Below are positions 27,476-35,784 of a stretch of 64,000 nt of DNA, in pieces. The stretch's first letter is position 1. Each line of letters opens with the position of its first letter. Position numbers and translations under genes: made by a program. The DNA comes from Nocardia sienata NBRC 100364 (GTDB lineage: Bacteria > Actinomycetota > Actinomycetes > Mycobacteriales > Mycobacteriaceae), in assembly GCF_001613205.1 (NCBI RefSeq), contig NZ_BDBX01000033.1, positions 62,001 through 126,000 on the forward strand, given 5' to 3'. Under the pieces are notes generated by a model, which saw only the letters and a list, made by a program, of their open reading frames with translations, ran no database searches and had not been told where the DNA came from.

Positions 27476-27702
27476 GCCCGCACCGGCCGTGAACCGACAG
27501 GCCACCGACCGGTATACGACCGTAGATCGTCTGGACCGCCGACTGCTGTACCCGTGGGGCTGTGCATGCGCCGCTCAGGTCCTCGGGGCCATCCTCCCCA
27601 CGGCCGGCGTTACGCCACGCGCGTCGTGCGGGCGAGTGCGCCTCCACCACACGATTCACGTATGGGCGATGAGTTCGGACAGCGGATCGCGTCTGCCCTT
27701 TC
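27476..27702. other. Intergenic region downstream of the GlxA-like gene
   Basis: No convincing gene or strong terminator was seen in this 227-bp stretch. Just right of it are two tiny overlapping frames (27662-27706 and 27703-27882) that lead into the alpha/beta-hydrolase gene. Confidence 0.35.
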
Positions 27703-27882
27703 ATGACCCGGATCATCGCTGACAGAGCGCTCGTCGTGACGAGTTCGCCGCCACCGTCGGGGCGGACAACCGGCCTCGGGACGGTCGTCACCGGTCTGCC
27801 CGCCGCCGTCACCGCCGCGCGCGAGCGACTCGACATCGACCGCGACGCACCCGACCCGGGACGTCTTCCGGTGATCCGATGA
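27703..27882 (+). CDS. Possible 59-residue protein coupled to the hydrolase gene
   Basis: The frame begins MTRIIADRALVVTSSPP and ends GRLPVIR, with its TGA overlapping the ATG of the alpha/beta-hydrolase (ATGA). Third-position GC is high, as in real genes here. There is no good ribosome site and no recognised family. It may be a small coupled protein or the decayed end of a lost gene. Confidence 0.3.
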   Translation: MTRIIADRALVVTSSPPPSGRTTGLGTVVTGLPAAVTAARERLDIDRDAPDPGRLPVIR

Positions 27883-28766
27883 CCACTGTCGATATCGATG
27901 AGATCGCCTTGGGCATCGAATCGTTCGGTGACGACGACGCGCCACTCGTTCTGCTCGCGGGCGGGACGACGATGCTCTCCTGGCCCGACGCGCTGTGCGA
28001 GCGCCTCGCCGCCGGCGGGCACCGTGTGGTGCGCTACGACCTGCGCGACAGCGGGGAGTCGACGACGACGGACCCGGAGGCGCCCGCCTACACCCTGCGC
28101 GACCTCGCCGCCGACGCGGCGGCCCTTGCCGACGCGCTCGGCGGGGGGCCGGCGCACCTCGCGGGGATCGGCGTCGGCGGGATGGTCGCCCAGGTGGCCG
28201 TGCTCGACCATCCGGGCGTGTTCTCGGCGCTCACCCTGGTCGGCACCCGCGCGGTTGCCCCTGGTCCGCCCGACGACGACCTCCCCGACCACGACCGGGC
28301 GACGATGAGGCGGCTGTTCGCGCGTCCGATGCCCGATTGGTCCGACCGCGAGGCGGTTGCGGAGTTCGCCGCCGCCGGCGCGGAGATCCGCGGCGACGAC
28401 CCCGTCGCCGCCCGCACACTCGCCGCTCGCATCTGGGACCGCACACCCGGGACCACACCCCAGGTCCAGATGGCCAACCAGCTGGGCATGATGTTTTCCA
28501 GGCTCGACTGCACACCCCGCTGGCGCGAGCGCCTACCCGAGATAGGAATTCCCACGCTCGTCGTCCACGGCCGCCGCGATCGGTTCTTCCCCGTCGGCAA
28601 CGGCGAGGCCATCGCGCGCGAGATCCCCGGGGCACGGCTGCTCGTCCTCGCAGACGCCGCCACCGCGATCCCCGATGTGGCGGTCGGCGAGGTCGCCGAG
28701 GCGATGCTCACGCTCGGACAGACCACGACGGGCGCCGCGCGGGTCCGGCCGCCACGTACTAGGTGA
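27879..28766 (+). CDS. Alpha/beta-hydrolase-fold protein lacking catalytic Ser and His
   Basis: The 295-residue protein has the fold of small esterases: LVLLAGGTTMLSWPD near the oxyanion site, VVRYDLRDSGES, and LVVHGRRDRFFPVGNGEAIA with the usual Asp. At the nucleophile elbow the sequence is LAGIGVGGM, so the expected GxSxG Ser is Gly. At the usual His position it reads LADAATAIPD, with no His. Both changes point to a non-hydrolytic protein. The 3' end overlaps the convergent DszA-like gene by 8 bp. Confidence 0.75.
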   Translation: MTTVDIDEIALGIESFGDDDAPLVLLAGGTTMLSWPDALCERLAAGGHRVVRYDLRDSGESTTTDPEAPAYTLRDLAADAAALADALGGGPAHLAGIGVGGMVAQVAVLDHPGVFSALTLVGTRAVAPGPPDDDLPDHDRATMRRLFARPMPDWSDREAVAEFAAAGAEIRGDDPVAARTLAARIWDRTPGTTPQVQMANQLGMMFSRLDCTPRWRERLPEIGIPTLVVHGRRDRFFPVGNGEAIAREIPGARLLVLADAATAIPDVAVGEVAEAMLTLGQTTTGAARVRPPRTR

Positions 28767-30192
28767 TCAGTTCGCCGGCGACGTTGCGAGACACCTCGTC
28801 CGGCAACACGGTGGAACCGGGCCCACCCGGCCGATAGCGCGCGCCCCGATGCTCGGGCGGGAGCCGGTCCCCGCGTCCGAACAGTGCGTTGCGCAGCGTC
28901 CCCGGCACGTAGTCGGTGGGGTAGACGCCGCGTTCGGTCAGCACCGGGATCACGTACCGGACGATGTCCTCGAAGGTCCCGGGCGTGACGGCGTAGGCGA
29001 GATTGAACCCGTCCACATCGGTGTCGTCCGCCCATTCCTGCAACCGGTCGGCCACCGTCGCGCCGGAGCCCACGAACACCGGCCCGATACCCCCGATCCC
29101 GGCCCAGCGCCCGATATCGCGGACCGTCCATTCCCGGCCGTCGTCGTCGAATTCCTGGAACGCCGCCACCGCCGAACGGATCGCGTTGCTCTCCACCTCG
29201 CCGATCGGGTCGTCGAGGTCGTAGCGCGACAGGTCGATTCCCATCCAGCCCGACATGAACACCAGGCCGCCCTCGACACTGGCGTAGGACAGGTACTCCC
29301 GGTGTTTGCGGCGCGCGGCGTCGTCGGTGGCATCGGTGACGATGGTGGCCAGCGCGTAGATCCGGGCGGCGTAGCGATCACGGCCCGCCGCCTCCAGCGC
29401 CGCCCGGATACCGGACACCGTCTGCGCGAGTACCCGTTTCGACGGGGCGGCGACGAAGATCGCCTCGGCGTTCTCGGCGGCGAACCGGACTCCGCGCGGC
29501 GAGGCACCCGCCTGGAAGATCACCGGCGTCCGCTGCGGCGACGGCTCGGACAGGTGCACCCCGGGGACCGTGTAATGCCGCCCGGAGTGGCCGATATGGT
29601 GCACCTTCGCCGGGTCGACATAGATATTGCGCTCCGGGTCGCGGACGACCGCGTCGTCCTCCCAGGACCCCTCCCACAGTTTGTAGAGCACTTCCAGGTA
29701 TTCGTCGGCCTGGTCGTAGCGGTCGTCGTGGTCGAGCTGATCGTCGGCCCCGAAATTCCGCGCGGCCGAGGGCAGATACCCGGTGACGACATTCCAGCCG
29801 ATCCGGCCGCCGGTCAGATGGTCCAGGGTGGACAGCCGGCGGGCGAATGGATACGGGTGCTCGAACCCGGTGCCGGTGGTGATTCCGAAGCCGAGATGTT
29901 CGGTCACCGCCGCCATCGCCGAGACCAGCAGCAGCGGATCGGCCACCGGGATCTGGGCGCCGTTGCGCAGCGCCGCGCGATCGTCGCCGCCGTAGACGTC
30001 GTAGGTGCCGAGCACATCGGCGATGAACAGGCCGTCGAACCGCCCGCGCTCCAGCAGCGCGGCCAGCTCCGTCCAGTAGCCGAGCTCTTTGTACCGATGC
30101 GACTGGTCCTCGGGATGCCGCCACAGTCCGGGAGACTGGTGGGCGACACAGTTCATATCGAAGGCGTTGAACCGGATCCGCCGGGCCATCAC
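28759..30192 (-). CDS. NtaA/SnaA/DszA-family FMN-dependent monooxygenase
   Basis: The 477-residue luciferase-like protein has the long form typical of NtaA/DszA enzymes: RFNAFDMNCVAHQSPGLWRH at the start, FDGLFIADVLGTYDVYGG, FGITTGTGFEHPYPFARRLS, RIGWNVVTGYLPSAARNFG and VIFQAGASPRGVRFAAENAE. These enzymes use FMNH2 to oxidise chelators or sulfur heterocycles. The start is GTG 30192 or ATG 30189, overlapping the stop of the upstream SfnB/DszC-like gene, as in a coupled desulfurisation pair. Confidence 0.8.
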   Translation of the reverse strand: MMARRIRFNAFDMNCVAHQSPGLWRHPEDQSHRYKELGYWTELAALLERGRFDGLFIADVLGTYDVYGGDDRAALRNGAQIPVADPLLLVSAMAAVTEHLGFGITTGTGFEHPYPFARRLSTLDHLTGGRIGWNVVTGYLPSAARNFGADDQLDHDDRYDQADEYLEVLYKLWEGSWEDDAVVRDPERNIYVDPAKVHHIGHSGRHYTVPGVHLSEPSPQRTPVIFQAGASPRGVRFAAENAEAIFVAAPSKRVLAQTVSGIRAALEAAGRDRYAARIYALATIVTDATDDAARRKHREYLSYASVEGGLVFMSGWMGIDLSRYDLDDPIGEVESNAIRSAVAAFQEFDDDGREWTVRDIGRWAGIGGIGPVFVGSGATVADRLQEWADDTDVDGFNLAYAVTPGTFEDIVRYVIPVLTERGVYPTDYVPGTLRNALFGRGDRLPPEHRGARYRPGGPGSTVLPDEVSRNVAGELIT

Positions 30193-31406
30193 ACCGCCCC
30201 TTCCACCGGTTTGCGCTCTCCCGCGCTCCAGGCGAACGGCAGCGCGGTGCCGTTGAGCAGGTGGTCACCGATGGCCCGGGCCTTCTGGATGGCCGGATTG
30301 TGTACCGAGACGGTCCGCGCGTTGCGCCAATGCCGGTCCAGCCGCAGCCCCTCCGAGGTGATGGACGCACCACCGACCTCGAACAGCTGCGTCGTGGCGG
30401 TCAGCACGGTATCGATCACCCCGAGCTGGGCCTGGGCCGCCGCCAGTTCGGCATCGATCAGACCCTGCTCCTCGGTGGCGCCGGCGGCGAGCACCTCGTC
30501 GAGCACATCGGCGACCGCCAGCACACTGGCGCGGGCACCGAACGCCGCGGCCGACAACCGGCCGATCACCTGCTGCACCAGCGGATCATGGCGGGGCAGA
30601 TCGGCCGCGGAATGGGTGTAGCCGCGGCGGCGCGCGGCCACCCATTCGCGGGTGTCGCGTTCGGCCCGCTGCGCGATACCGGCCAGCACCGCGAGCTGGA
30701 ACAACTGCAGGTAGGAGGTCGAGTAGGTGGCACCCGCGTCCCCGTAACCGGGGCCCAGAATCCGGTCCTGCGCGACCGCGACATCGGTGAACTCGGTGGT
30801 GCCGCTGGCGGTCAGCCGCTGCCCGAAACCGTCCCAGTCGTCGTGCTGACGCACCCCCTCGGCCTCGGCGTCCACCAGCACACTGACCCGCTCACCGTCC
30901 CGGTCGGCGGCGACCAGGATGTGGTCGGCATACAGCGACCCGGTGCTGTAGTACTTCGTCCCGTCGAGCAGCCAGCCGTCCCCGGACTGTGTCAGCCTTG
31001 TCCGGTACCGGTCGACCGCGCCCACGCCGGGTTCGGTGATCGCGTTCCCGACCAGCGTCCCCTGCGAGACCTTGCGCAGCCACTCTTCACGCACCGGCCC
31101 GTCCTCGGCGAGCAACTGGTCCTCCACGAACACGAAATGCACACGCAGCGCCTGCGGCAGGTTCGACTCGGCCGCGGCCAATTCGATCAGCTGCCGGAAC
31201 AGCTGCCGCACGCTCGCGCCGTACCCGCCGTATTCGACCGGCACCCGCAGCGCGCCGAACCGCGCCGCGCGTAACCGGCGCACTTCGTCGTGGGCGAGCC
31301 GGCGGTCGATTTCGCGCTCGACCGCGCCCGCCGCGATATCGGCGTAGATCGGCGCGAACACCGCGTCCAGATCGGTATCGGAGACAGGTTGTGCGGAGGA
31401 AGTCAT
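30189..31406 (-). CDS. Second SfnB/DszC-like flavin oxidoreductase
   Basis: The 405-residue protein is an acyl-CoA-dehydrogenase-fold enzyme related to that at 20811-22025: VPVEYGGYGAS, NAITEPGVGAVDR, KYYSTGSLYADHILV, QHDDWDGFGQRLTASGTTEF and DRHWRNARTVSVHNP. DszC/SfnB relatives oxidise thiophenes or sulfones with FMNH2. ATG 31406 is chosen because it begins the conserved part; no strong ribosome site is seen. Coupled to the DszA-like gene and divergent from ssuD. Confidence 0.75.
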   Translation of the reverse strand: MTSSAQPVSDTDLDAVFAPIYADIAAGAVEREIDRRLAHDEVRRLRAARFGALRVPVEYGGYGASVRQLFRQLIELAAAESNLPQALRVHFVFVEDQLLAEDGPVREEWLRKVSQGTLVGNAITEPGVGAVDRYRTRLTQSGDGWLLDGTKYYSTGSLYADHILVAADRDGERVSVLVDAEAEGVRQHDDWDGFGQRLTASGTTEFTDVAVAQDRILGPGYGDAGATYSTSYLQLFQLAVLAGIAQRAERDTREWVAARRRGYTHSAADLPRHDPLVQQVIGRLSAAAFGARASVLAVADVLDEVLAAGATEEQGLIDAELAAAQAQLGVIDTVLTATTQLFEVGGASITSEGLRLDRHWRNARTVSVHNPAIQKARAIGDHLLNGTALPFAWSAGERKPVEGAV

Positions 31407-31599
31407 CAATCCACGATCACCGACCCCGCACTCCGCCTCACCGGTTACACGCAGCCGGATTCGAAACACTCGCGGCAAAAAATCCCGCCGATTCCAACCG
31501 GTGACATCGCGGCCGTGCTCGGTCAGGATCACAGATCGGCCCGGCGAGGAGCTCGGCCACCGCACTGTCCGCTCCAGAGCCCCTCGAAGGAGATATCCG

Positions 31600-32745
31600 G
31601 TGAGTCTGTCGTTCCACTGGTTCCTACCCACCTACGGCGATTCCCGCGGCCTGATGGCCGGTGGTCACGGCACGTCCATGTCCGGCGACCGTCCCGCCTC
31701 GCTCCGCTACCTGAACCAGATCGCCGGCGCCGCCGAGGAGAACGGCTTCGAAGCGGTCCTCACCCCGACCGGCGCCTGGTGCGAGGACGCCTGGCTGGCC
31801 ACCGCCATGCTCGTGGAGACCACCGAGACCCTGAAATTCCTGGTCGCGTTCCGGCCCGGTCTGGTGAGCCCGACCCTGGCCGCGCAGATGGCCGGCACCT
31901 ACCAGCGGCACTCCCGGGGCCGGCTGCTGCTCAACGTGGTCACCGGCGGCGAACCGCACGAACAGCAGGCGTTCGGTGATTTCCTGGACAAGGAGCAGCG
32001 CTACGAGCGCACCGGCGAATTCCTGCACATCGTGCGCGAACTGTGGGAATCGCGGGAACCGATCAGCTTCGAGGGCAAACATCTGCAGGTCCGCAATGCC
32101 CTGCTCAACAATCACCCCGACCCGGTACCGCCGGTCTTCTTCGGCGGCTCCTCCGCCGCCGCGGGCCCGGTCGCCGCGCAATACGCCGACACATACCTGA
32201 CCTGGGGTGAACCGCTGGTCGCGGTCGGCAAGAAACTGGAATGGATCCGCGGCCTGGCCACCGACCGCGGGCGCACCCTCGACTACGGCATCCGCCTGCA
32301 CGTCATCACCCGCGACACCTCCAAGGCCGCCTGGGCCGAGGCCGACCGCCTGCTCCAGGGCATCGACCCGGCCGATATCGCGCGCGTACAGGCCAACCTC
32401 GCGAAGAGCGAATCCGTTGGCCAGCGCCGCATGCTCGAACTGCACGGCGGCCGCACCGACCGCCTGGAGATCGCCCCCAACCTGTGGGCGGGCGTCGGCC
32501 TGGTCCGCGGCGGGGCGGGCACCGCACTGGTCGGGTCGCACGAAGAGGTCGCCGAACGGCTCATCGAGTACTCGCGGCTGGGCCTCACCCACTTCATCCT
32601 GTCCGGCTACCCGCACGTCGAGGAGGCGTACTGGTTCGGCGAGGGCGTGCTGCCGATCCTGGAGAAGAAGGGCCTGTGGCGCCGGCCGGTCGACCGGCCC
32701 GCCGTGGCCACCGGGACCCCGTTCGCCACCGCCTCCACCAGCTGA
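31600..32745 (+). CDS. ssuD: FMNH2-dependent alkanesulfonate monooxygenase SsuD
   Basis: The 381-residue protein matches the length and motifs of SsuD: LSFHWFLPTYGDSRGLMAGG, PTGAWCEDAWLATAML, FLVAFRPGLVSPTLAAQM, LLLNVVTGGEPHEQQAFGD and FFGGSSAAAGPVAA. SsuD releases sulfite from C2-C10 alkanesulfonates. GTG 31600 follows AAGGAG by 6 bases. No ssuABC transporter or ssuE reductase is adjacent. It shares a 193-bp divergent promoter region with the DszC-like gene. Confidence 0.85.
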   Translation: MSLSFHWFLPTYGDSRGLMAGGHGTSMSGDRPASLRYLNQIAGAAEENGFEAVLTPTGAWCEDAWLATAMLVETTETLKFLVAFRPGLVSPTLAAQMAGTYQRHSRGRLLLNVVTGGEPHEQQAFGDFLDKEQRYERTGEFLHIVRELWESREPISFEGKHLQVRNALLNNHPDPVPPVFFGGSSAAAGPVAAQYADTYLTWGEPLVAVGKKLEWIRGLATDRGRTLDYGIRLHVITRDTSKAAWAEADRLLQGIDPADIARVQANLAKSESVGQRRMLELHGGRTDRLEIAPNLWAGVGLVRGGAGTALVGSHEEVAERLIEYSRLGLTHFILSGYPHVEEAYWFGEGVLPILEKKGLWRRPVDRPAVATGTPFATASTS

Positions 32746-32770
32746 GTCACCCCCGTCACCAACACGTATA

Positions 32771-32914
32771 CATCCCCGCATGCGCGGGGAGCACTTCGAC
32801 CGGCTCGACAACGGCCGGCTGCGCTGGGACTCATCCCCGCGCGCGGGGGGCACGCGGCGAGGCCGGTCGCGACCCAGGTGAGCGGGAGCTCATCCCCGCG
32901 TGTGCGGGGCCGAC
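32771..32914. CRISPR. Eroded type I-E-like CRISPR fragment, three repeats
   Basis: Three diverged repeats begin CATCCCCGC at 32771, 32832 and 32891. They read CATCCCCGCATGCGCGGGGAGC, CATCCCCGCGCGCGGGGGGC (2 bases shorter) and CATCCCCGCGTGTGCGGGGC. Starts are 61 and 59 bp apart; adding the 2-base deletion gives a 61-bp period, that of a 28-29-bp I-E repeat plus 32-33-bp spacer. The short palindromic core and GAGCAC end match actinobacterial I-E repeats. No cas genes or leader in the window, and the repeats differ from each other, so it is probably a relic. Confidence 0.7.
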
Positions 32915-33034
32915 GATGACAGGCGGCTCAGGGTTCGAGCCGCAGACGAGGAAAAAGGGAGATCGAATGATCGTCCTTTCTCCGACTGCCGTTTCGGCCG
33001 TCGTGCGACTGTAAGCGCAGCCGAAACGCGATCC

Positions 33035-33200
33035 TCACCGGCCGAAGGGCCACAACATCTCCAGCACACACCGGGGCGCGAGCCGCCGGTCCCGGTCCCG
33101 GGCGAAGACGGCGGTCAGCGCGAGGACGTAGACAGCGGGCGGTCACCAGGGTCACGACACCGCCGACCGCGCCCGCGGCCCCCAGGAAGCTCTCCAACAT
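33035..33200 (-). pseudogene. Frameshifted small membrane protein
   Basis: From ATG 33200 the frame reads MLESFLGAAGAVGGVVTLVT. One base later, in the next frame, the sequence continues VYVLALTAVFARDRDRR and ends LEMLWPFGR plus TGA (33037-33035). Together these make a small hydrophobic protein with a C-terminal Leu-Trp-Pro-Phe-Gly-Arg motif, but the two parts are one base out of phase near 33135. An AGGA site precedes the start. It looks like a broken gene, or a sequencing error. Confidence 0.5.
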
Positions 33201-33331
33201 GCCGTCGATCCTGGCGATAATCGGCACTCCGAACAGGGCATCTACCGGGAATCTCCGGTCCGACCGCCCGTAAAGGACTCTGCATAGAGAGCCGGATCAG
33301 GTTTATAGCGCTCGCATAGCCGATCACAGAG

Positions 33332-33352
33332 TTTGCATACGCAGTATGTAAA
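33332..33352. promoter_or_regulatory. Operator-like palindrome TTTGCATAC-N3-GTATGTAAA
   Basis: The arms match at 8 of 9 positions around GCA, in an AT-rich patch of the relic CRISPR region. The broken membrane gene begins 132 bp away on the minus strand and nothing starts close by on the plus strand, so the target is unclear. Confidence 0.4.
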
Positions 33353-33400
33353 TCTGCTACGGTTGATACATCGCCGCCCCATCGAGGTGGGGTTGGAAGT

Positions 33401-33441
33401 GAGCCGTAGGATTACTCGCCGGACGACGAGGCCTACGGCTC
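33401..33441. terminator. Hairpin downstream of the DUF3800-like gene
   Basis: GAGCCGTAGG and CCTACGGCTC form a perfect 10-bp stem with a 21-base loop, starting 15 bp past the stop of the minus-strand DUF3800-like gene. A CCCC/GGGG stem-loop lies further on (33377-33392). No T-tract follows, so termination is probable only from position. Confidence 0.5.
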
Positions 33442-33455
33442 GCGTCGTTTCCGGG

Positions 33456-34010
33456 TCAGATCTCGTGGATCTCTACCACCGAACAGAGCACGTCTAGGTA
33501 GGTCGGATTTCCTACGCGCTGTTGGACGACGGCCCCGCAGATGATGTCGGGAACCGATAGCACCGGCTCGGCGCGGCCGATCTCATGGTGGATCCGAAGG
33601 CTGTCATCGATCACCTTGCGGGCGCGGAACTTGTGCAGGATATCCCGGTCGCTGGCGTCTTGGGTCCCCCGCGATTCGAGGGTGATTCCACTGCAGTCCA
33701 GCAGCGCGAGATGAGGCAGGATGCATTCCAGGCATTTGCGCCGGCCGCGCCGATCCTTCGTACCTTCCGCGTGGTAGACCACGGAGATGCCGCAGATCGG
33801 CAGTTCGGCCACAGCTTGAATCAGCTCACCGCGCCGCACTTCGCTGCTACCGTGCCAGTGGACCTTCTTCTCGCCCGGCAGTAGCAGATCGCTCATCGCT
33901 TTCCGGACGAGTTGGACGTCCCCTTCCTCAATGAGGGCGGCGGCCACGATGTAGGTATCGGGGTCGGCATGCGGCTGCGAGCCACTTTCATCGCCCCAGG
34001 CGGTCAGCAT
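33456..34010 (-). CDS. DUF3800-like protein (RNase H-like fold)
   Basis: The 184-residue protein begins MLTAWGDESGSQPHADPDTY, with the DESG start and YIVAAALI strand of DUF3800. It continues VHWHGSSEVRR, ITLESRGTQDASDRD and VLSVPDIICGAVVQQ, which supply further acidic residues as in RNase H-like folds. DUF3800 proteins often occur in mobile or defence contexts; the activity is unproven. GAGGAGG lies 10 bases before the ATG. Base composition is less GC-rich than the flanks and it sits between two CRISPR relics. Confidence 0.65.
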   Translation of the reverse strand: MLTAWGDESGSQPHADPDTYIVAAALIEEGDVQLVRKAMSDLLLPGEKKVHWHGSSEVRRGELIQAVAELPICGISVVYHAEGTKDRRGRRKCLECILPHLALLDCSGITLESRGTQDASDRDILHKFRARKVIDDSLRIHHEIGRAEPVLSVPDIICGAVVQQRVGNPTYLDVLCSVVEIHEI

Positions 34011-34731
34011 GGCGCCAAAACCTCCTCGGGGTACATACTCTTGCGGTTCATCTCTGCTCCGATCGGCCCCACTCGGGGGTTACGTGGGATCACACTGGAC
34101 CGAAGCGAGCAGGCTTTGCGGAACACTGGGCACGAGTGATCACGCCGGGGGTATCTCCAGGTCACCTCGGCTGACGTAGCATCGAAGGCGTCCGACCAAA
34201 GACAACTTCGAGACCCCTGCCGGTAGTTCCGCTTCCGACCAGGGGCCTCGGCGTTATCTACGGGTTTTCAGTTGTGCGCCGCCGAATACCACGGCAACGT
34301 AACGCATCCTATATCCGGTGGGTCGAATTCCTTACTGACACAACATGTTGCGCCGTGTTGTGCCAATCGAGTCAGCAATCATGTTTGCCGGCGGATAGCC
34401 TCCCTCGGACCCTGCCGGGTGGACCTCTTTCGGCCGCACCAGGTTTGGCTCCGCCGTCCCGATGTCGCCGATACCTGGGAGACCGGGCGGCAAGGCATGC
34501 GTCAACCATACGAATCGGAGGGCAGTTTCGCTTCCGCCTCACGGTAGAGTTGACCTCGGCAGTGGACGCCTTCAGCGACTTGATCGGGGGATTCAGGTTC
34601 GCGTTACCCCGCACAGCCGTTTCCATAGTGGTCCAGATCACAGAATTAATGTTACTTAGATCACATTATCGGGCGCGAATCACCAGGATATTATGTCAAT
34701 GTTGGGTTGACACTGTCGGCTTGGGGTGACA
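34011..34731. other. Long low-GC intergenic region in the relic island
   Basis: The 721 bp hold no frame with convincing codon use. A promoter for the DUF3800-like gene should lie at the left end (TATGTA about 34035, minus strand). A hairpin CCCCTG-(C)CGG...CCG-(AC)-CAGGGG is at 34214-34245. At the right end TTGACA (34707) and GACAAT (34728) are spaced like a promoter. Confidence 0.45.
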
Positions 34732-35283
34732 ATGCACACTGAGAGCACCTCGGAACGCCCGGTGAGTGAAAAGCTCTCCGGGCCCCCACTGTACGACCAT
34801 CTTGCGGGCAGACTCCTTGGCTACCTCGATGCTCGATGCACAGAACTGGCCCATGAGGCCCTGAAGAAGCCCCACCCAGGAGAACTCGCCGATCCCGCCA
34901 AGCGGAAAGAGTGGTCCGACTGGTGGGGGCTGCGCGACAGCGACCAACGCGTTCTCGCTGAGCGCGCTCTCTCGCTCGCCAAGGTTCGCATCCTCGTCGC
35001 CGCCGGGGTGGATCCATCGCTGCCCGCGGTCGTGGCCAAGCACTCCGGAGCAACCTGGGCCGAACTGGGTGACGCCGCCGGCATCAGCCGCCAAGCCGCT
35101 CAGAGCCGCTGGAAGGACAAGGCAGAGCAGTACACCACGAAACGGGAGCACGCCGAAGACGAACGTCGAAAGCTCCAGCCCTTCGTTTCCCCGGTCGACG
35201 AGTACGACCCTGAAGGGAAAGGAATGGTCGGCGAGGCCACCCGTAGCCGCCGCCGCACTCGCAAAAGCACTGACGAGCACTGA
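34732..35283 (+). CDS. Helix-turn-helix protein, function unknown
   Basis: The 183-residue protein has a charged, helical N-terminal half and an HTH-like segment at about residues 104-125, ATWAELGDAAGISRQAAQSR, followed by a Lys/Arg-rich tail RSRRRTRKSTDEH. Such proteins occur scattered on actinobacterial mobile elements. ATG 34732 follows GGGGTGA, but the TTGACA/GACAAT promoter pair would place the transcript start at or after it; GTG 34762 is an alternative start. Confidence 0.55.
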   Translation: MHTESTSERPVSEKLSGPPLYDHLAGRLLGYLDARCTELAHEALKKPHPGELADPAKRKEWSDWWGLRDSDQRVLAERALSLAKVRILVAAGVDPSLPAVVAKHSGATWAELGDAAGISRQAAQSRWKDKAEQYTTKREHAEDERRKLQPFVSPVDEYDPEGKGMVGEATRSRRRTRKSTDEH

Positions 35284-35784
35284 CCCGCGCGATCCTTACG
35301 GGGGTCGAGGAACCTCGGCGGGAAATGTTCGGGTAGTCCCCAATTGGCCTTCCAAGAGGCCGAGACTCGCGCCGATCCGGGGCACCACCGCACATAGCTT
35401 CGTGAGTCGACCGAATCACTGGGGACAGTTGCGCCAGGTCGGAACTGAGTTGCCGCACATAGTGCGCGGCTATCTGCGGTAACGCGCTAAGCGTGACTTT
35501 TGTCGTCGATGTTCCCTGACCGCCATCCCCGCGCGCAGGGAGCATGCAGCCAGGTCGGCGCAGTCGGCCAGGGCTCATCCCCGCCTGCGCGGTGAGCACA
35601 CTTCCTGATCAGGCGGTTTCCAAGCAGAAGCCTCCATTTTCATTCACTTTTCGCCCTCCCATCACGACCTCGATCTGGCGTGTTGCAGATCCACAGAAGA
35701 ACAGCGCGGTAGCGCACCAGACTACGACTCCCCTCCCTGGTCCGACAGCACGCCGACCCGATCGCCCCGATTACCCTCACCACC
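35284..35784. other. Intergenic region with CRISPR remnant upstream of gntR
   Basis: No gene was seen in these 501 bp. The stretch holds the two-repeat CRISPR remnant at 35524-35599; the part to its right is AT-richer and must carry the promoter of the GntR gene, which starts at a GTG without a strong ribosome site. Confidence 0.5.
35524..35599. CRISPR. Second eroded CRISPR fragment, two repeats
   Basis: CATCCCCGCGCGCAGGGAGCA (35524, shortened) and CATCCCCGCCTGCGCGGTGA followed by GCAC (35576) repeat the core seen at 32771-32914, in the same orientation. The spacing of 52 bp is shorter than one I-E unit, so bases have been lost. Together with the first fragment it brackets about 2.6 kb. Confidence 0.55.

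Noticed and set aside
28675-30621. Plus-strand open frame of about 648 codons opposite the DszA-like gene
   Set aside because: Mirror frame of a convincing luciferase-like monooxygenase; no domain recognised.
31624-32853. Minus-strand open frame opposite ssuD
   Set aside because: ssuD is unmistakable and the mirror frame is low-complexity.
32928-32960. GGTTCGAGCC segment resembling a tRNA T-arm, as a possible attachment site
   Set aside because: The surrounding bases do not fold into acceptor, D or anticodon arms and no direct repeat of it was seen at the other end of the island.
34274-34729. 151-codon plus frame in the long intergenic region
   Set aside because: Codon use and composition are unlike local genes, no ribosome site and no family features.
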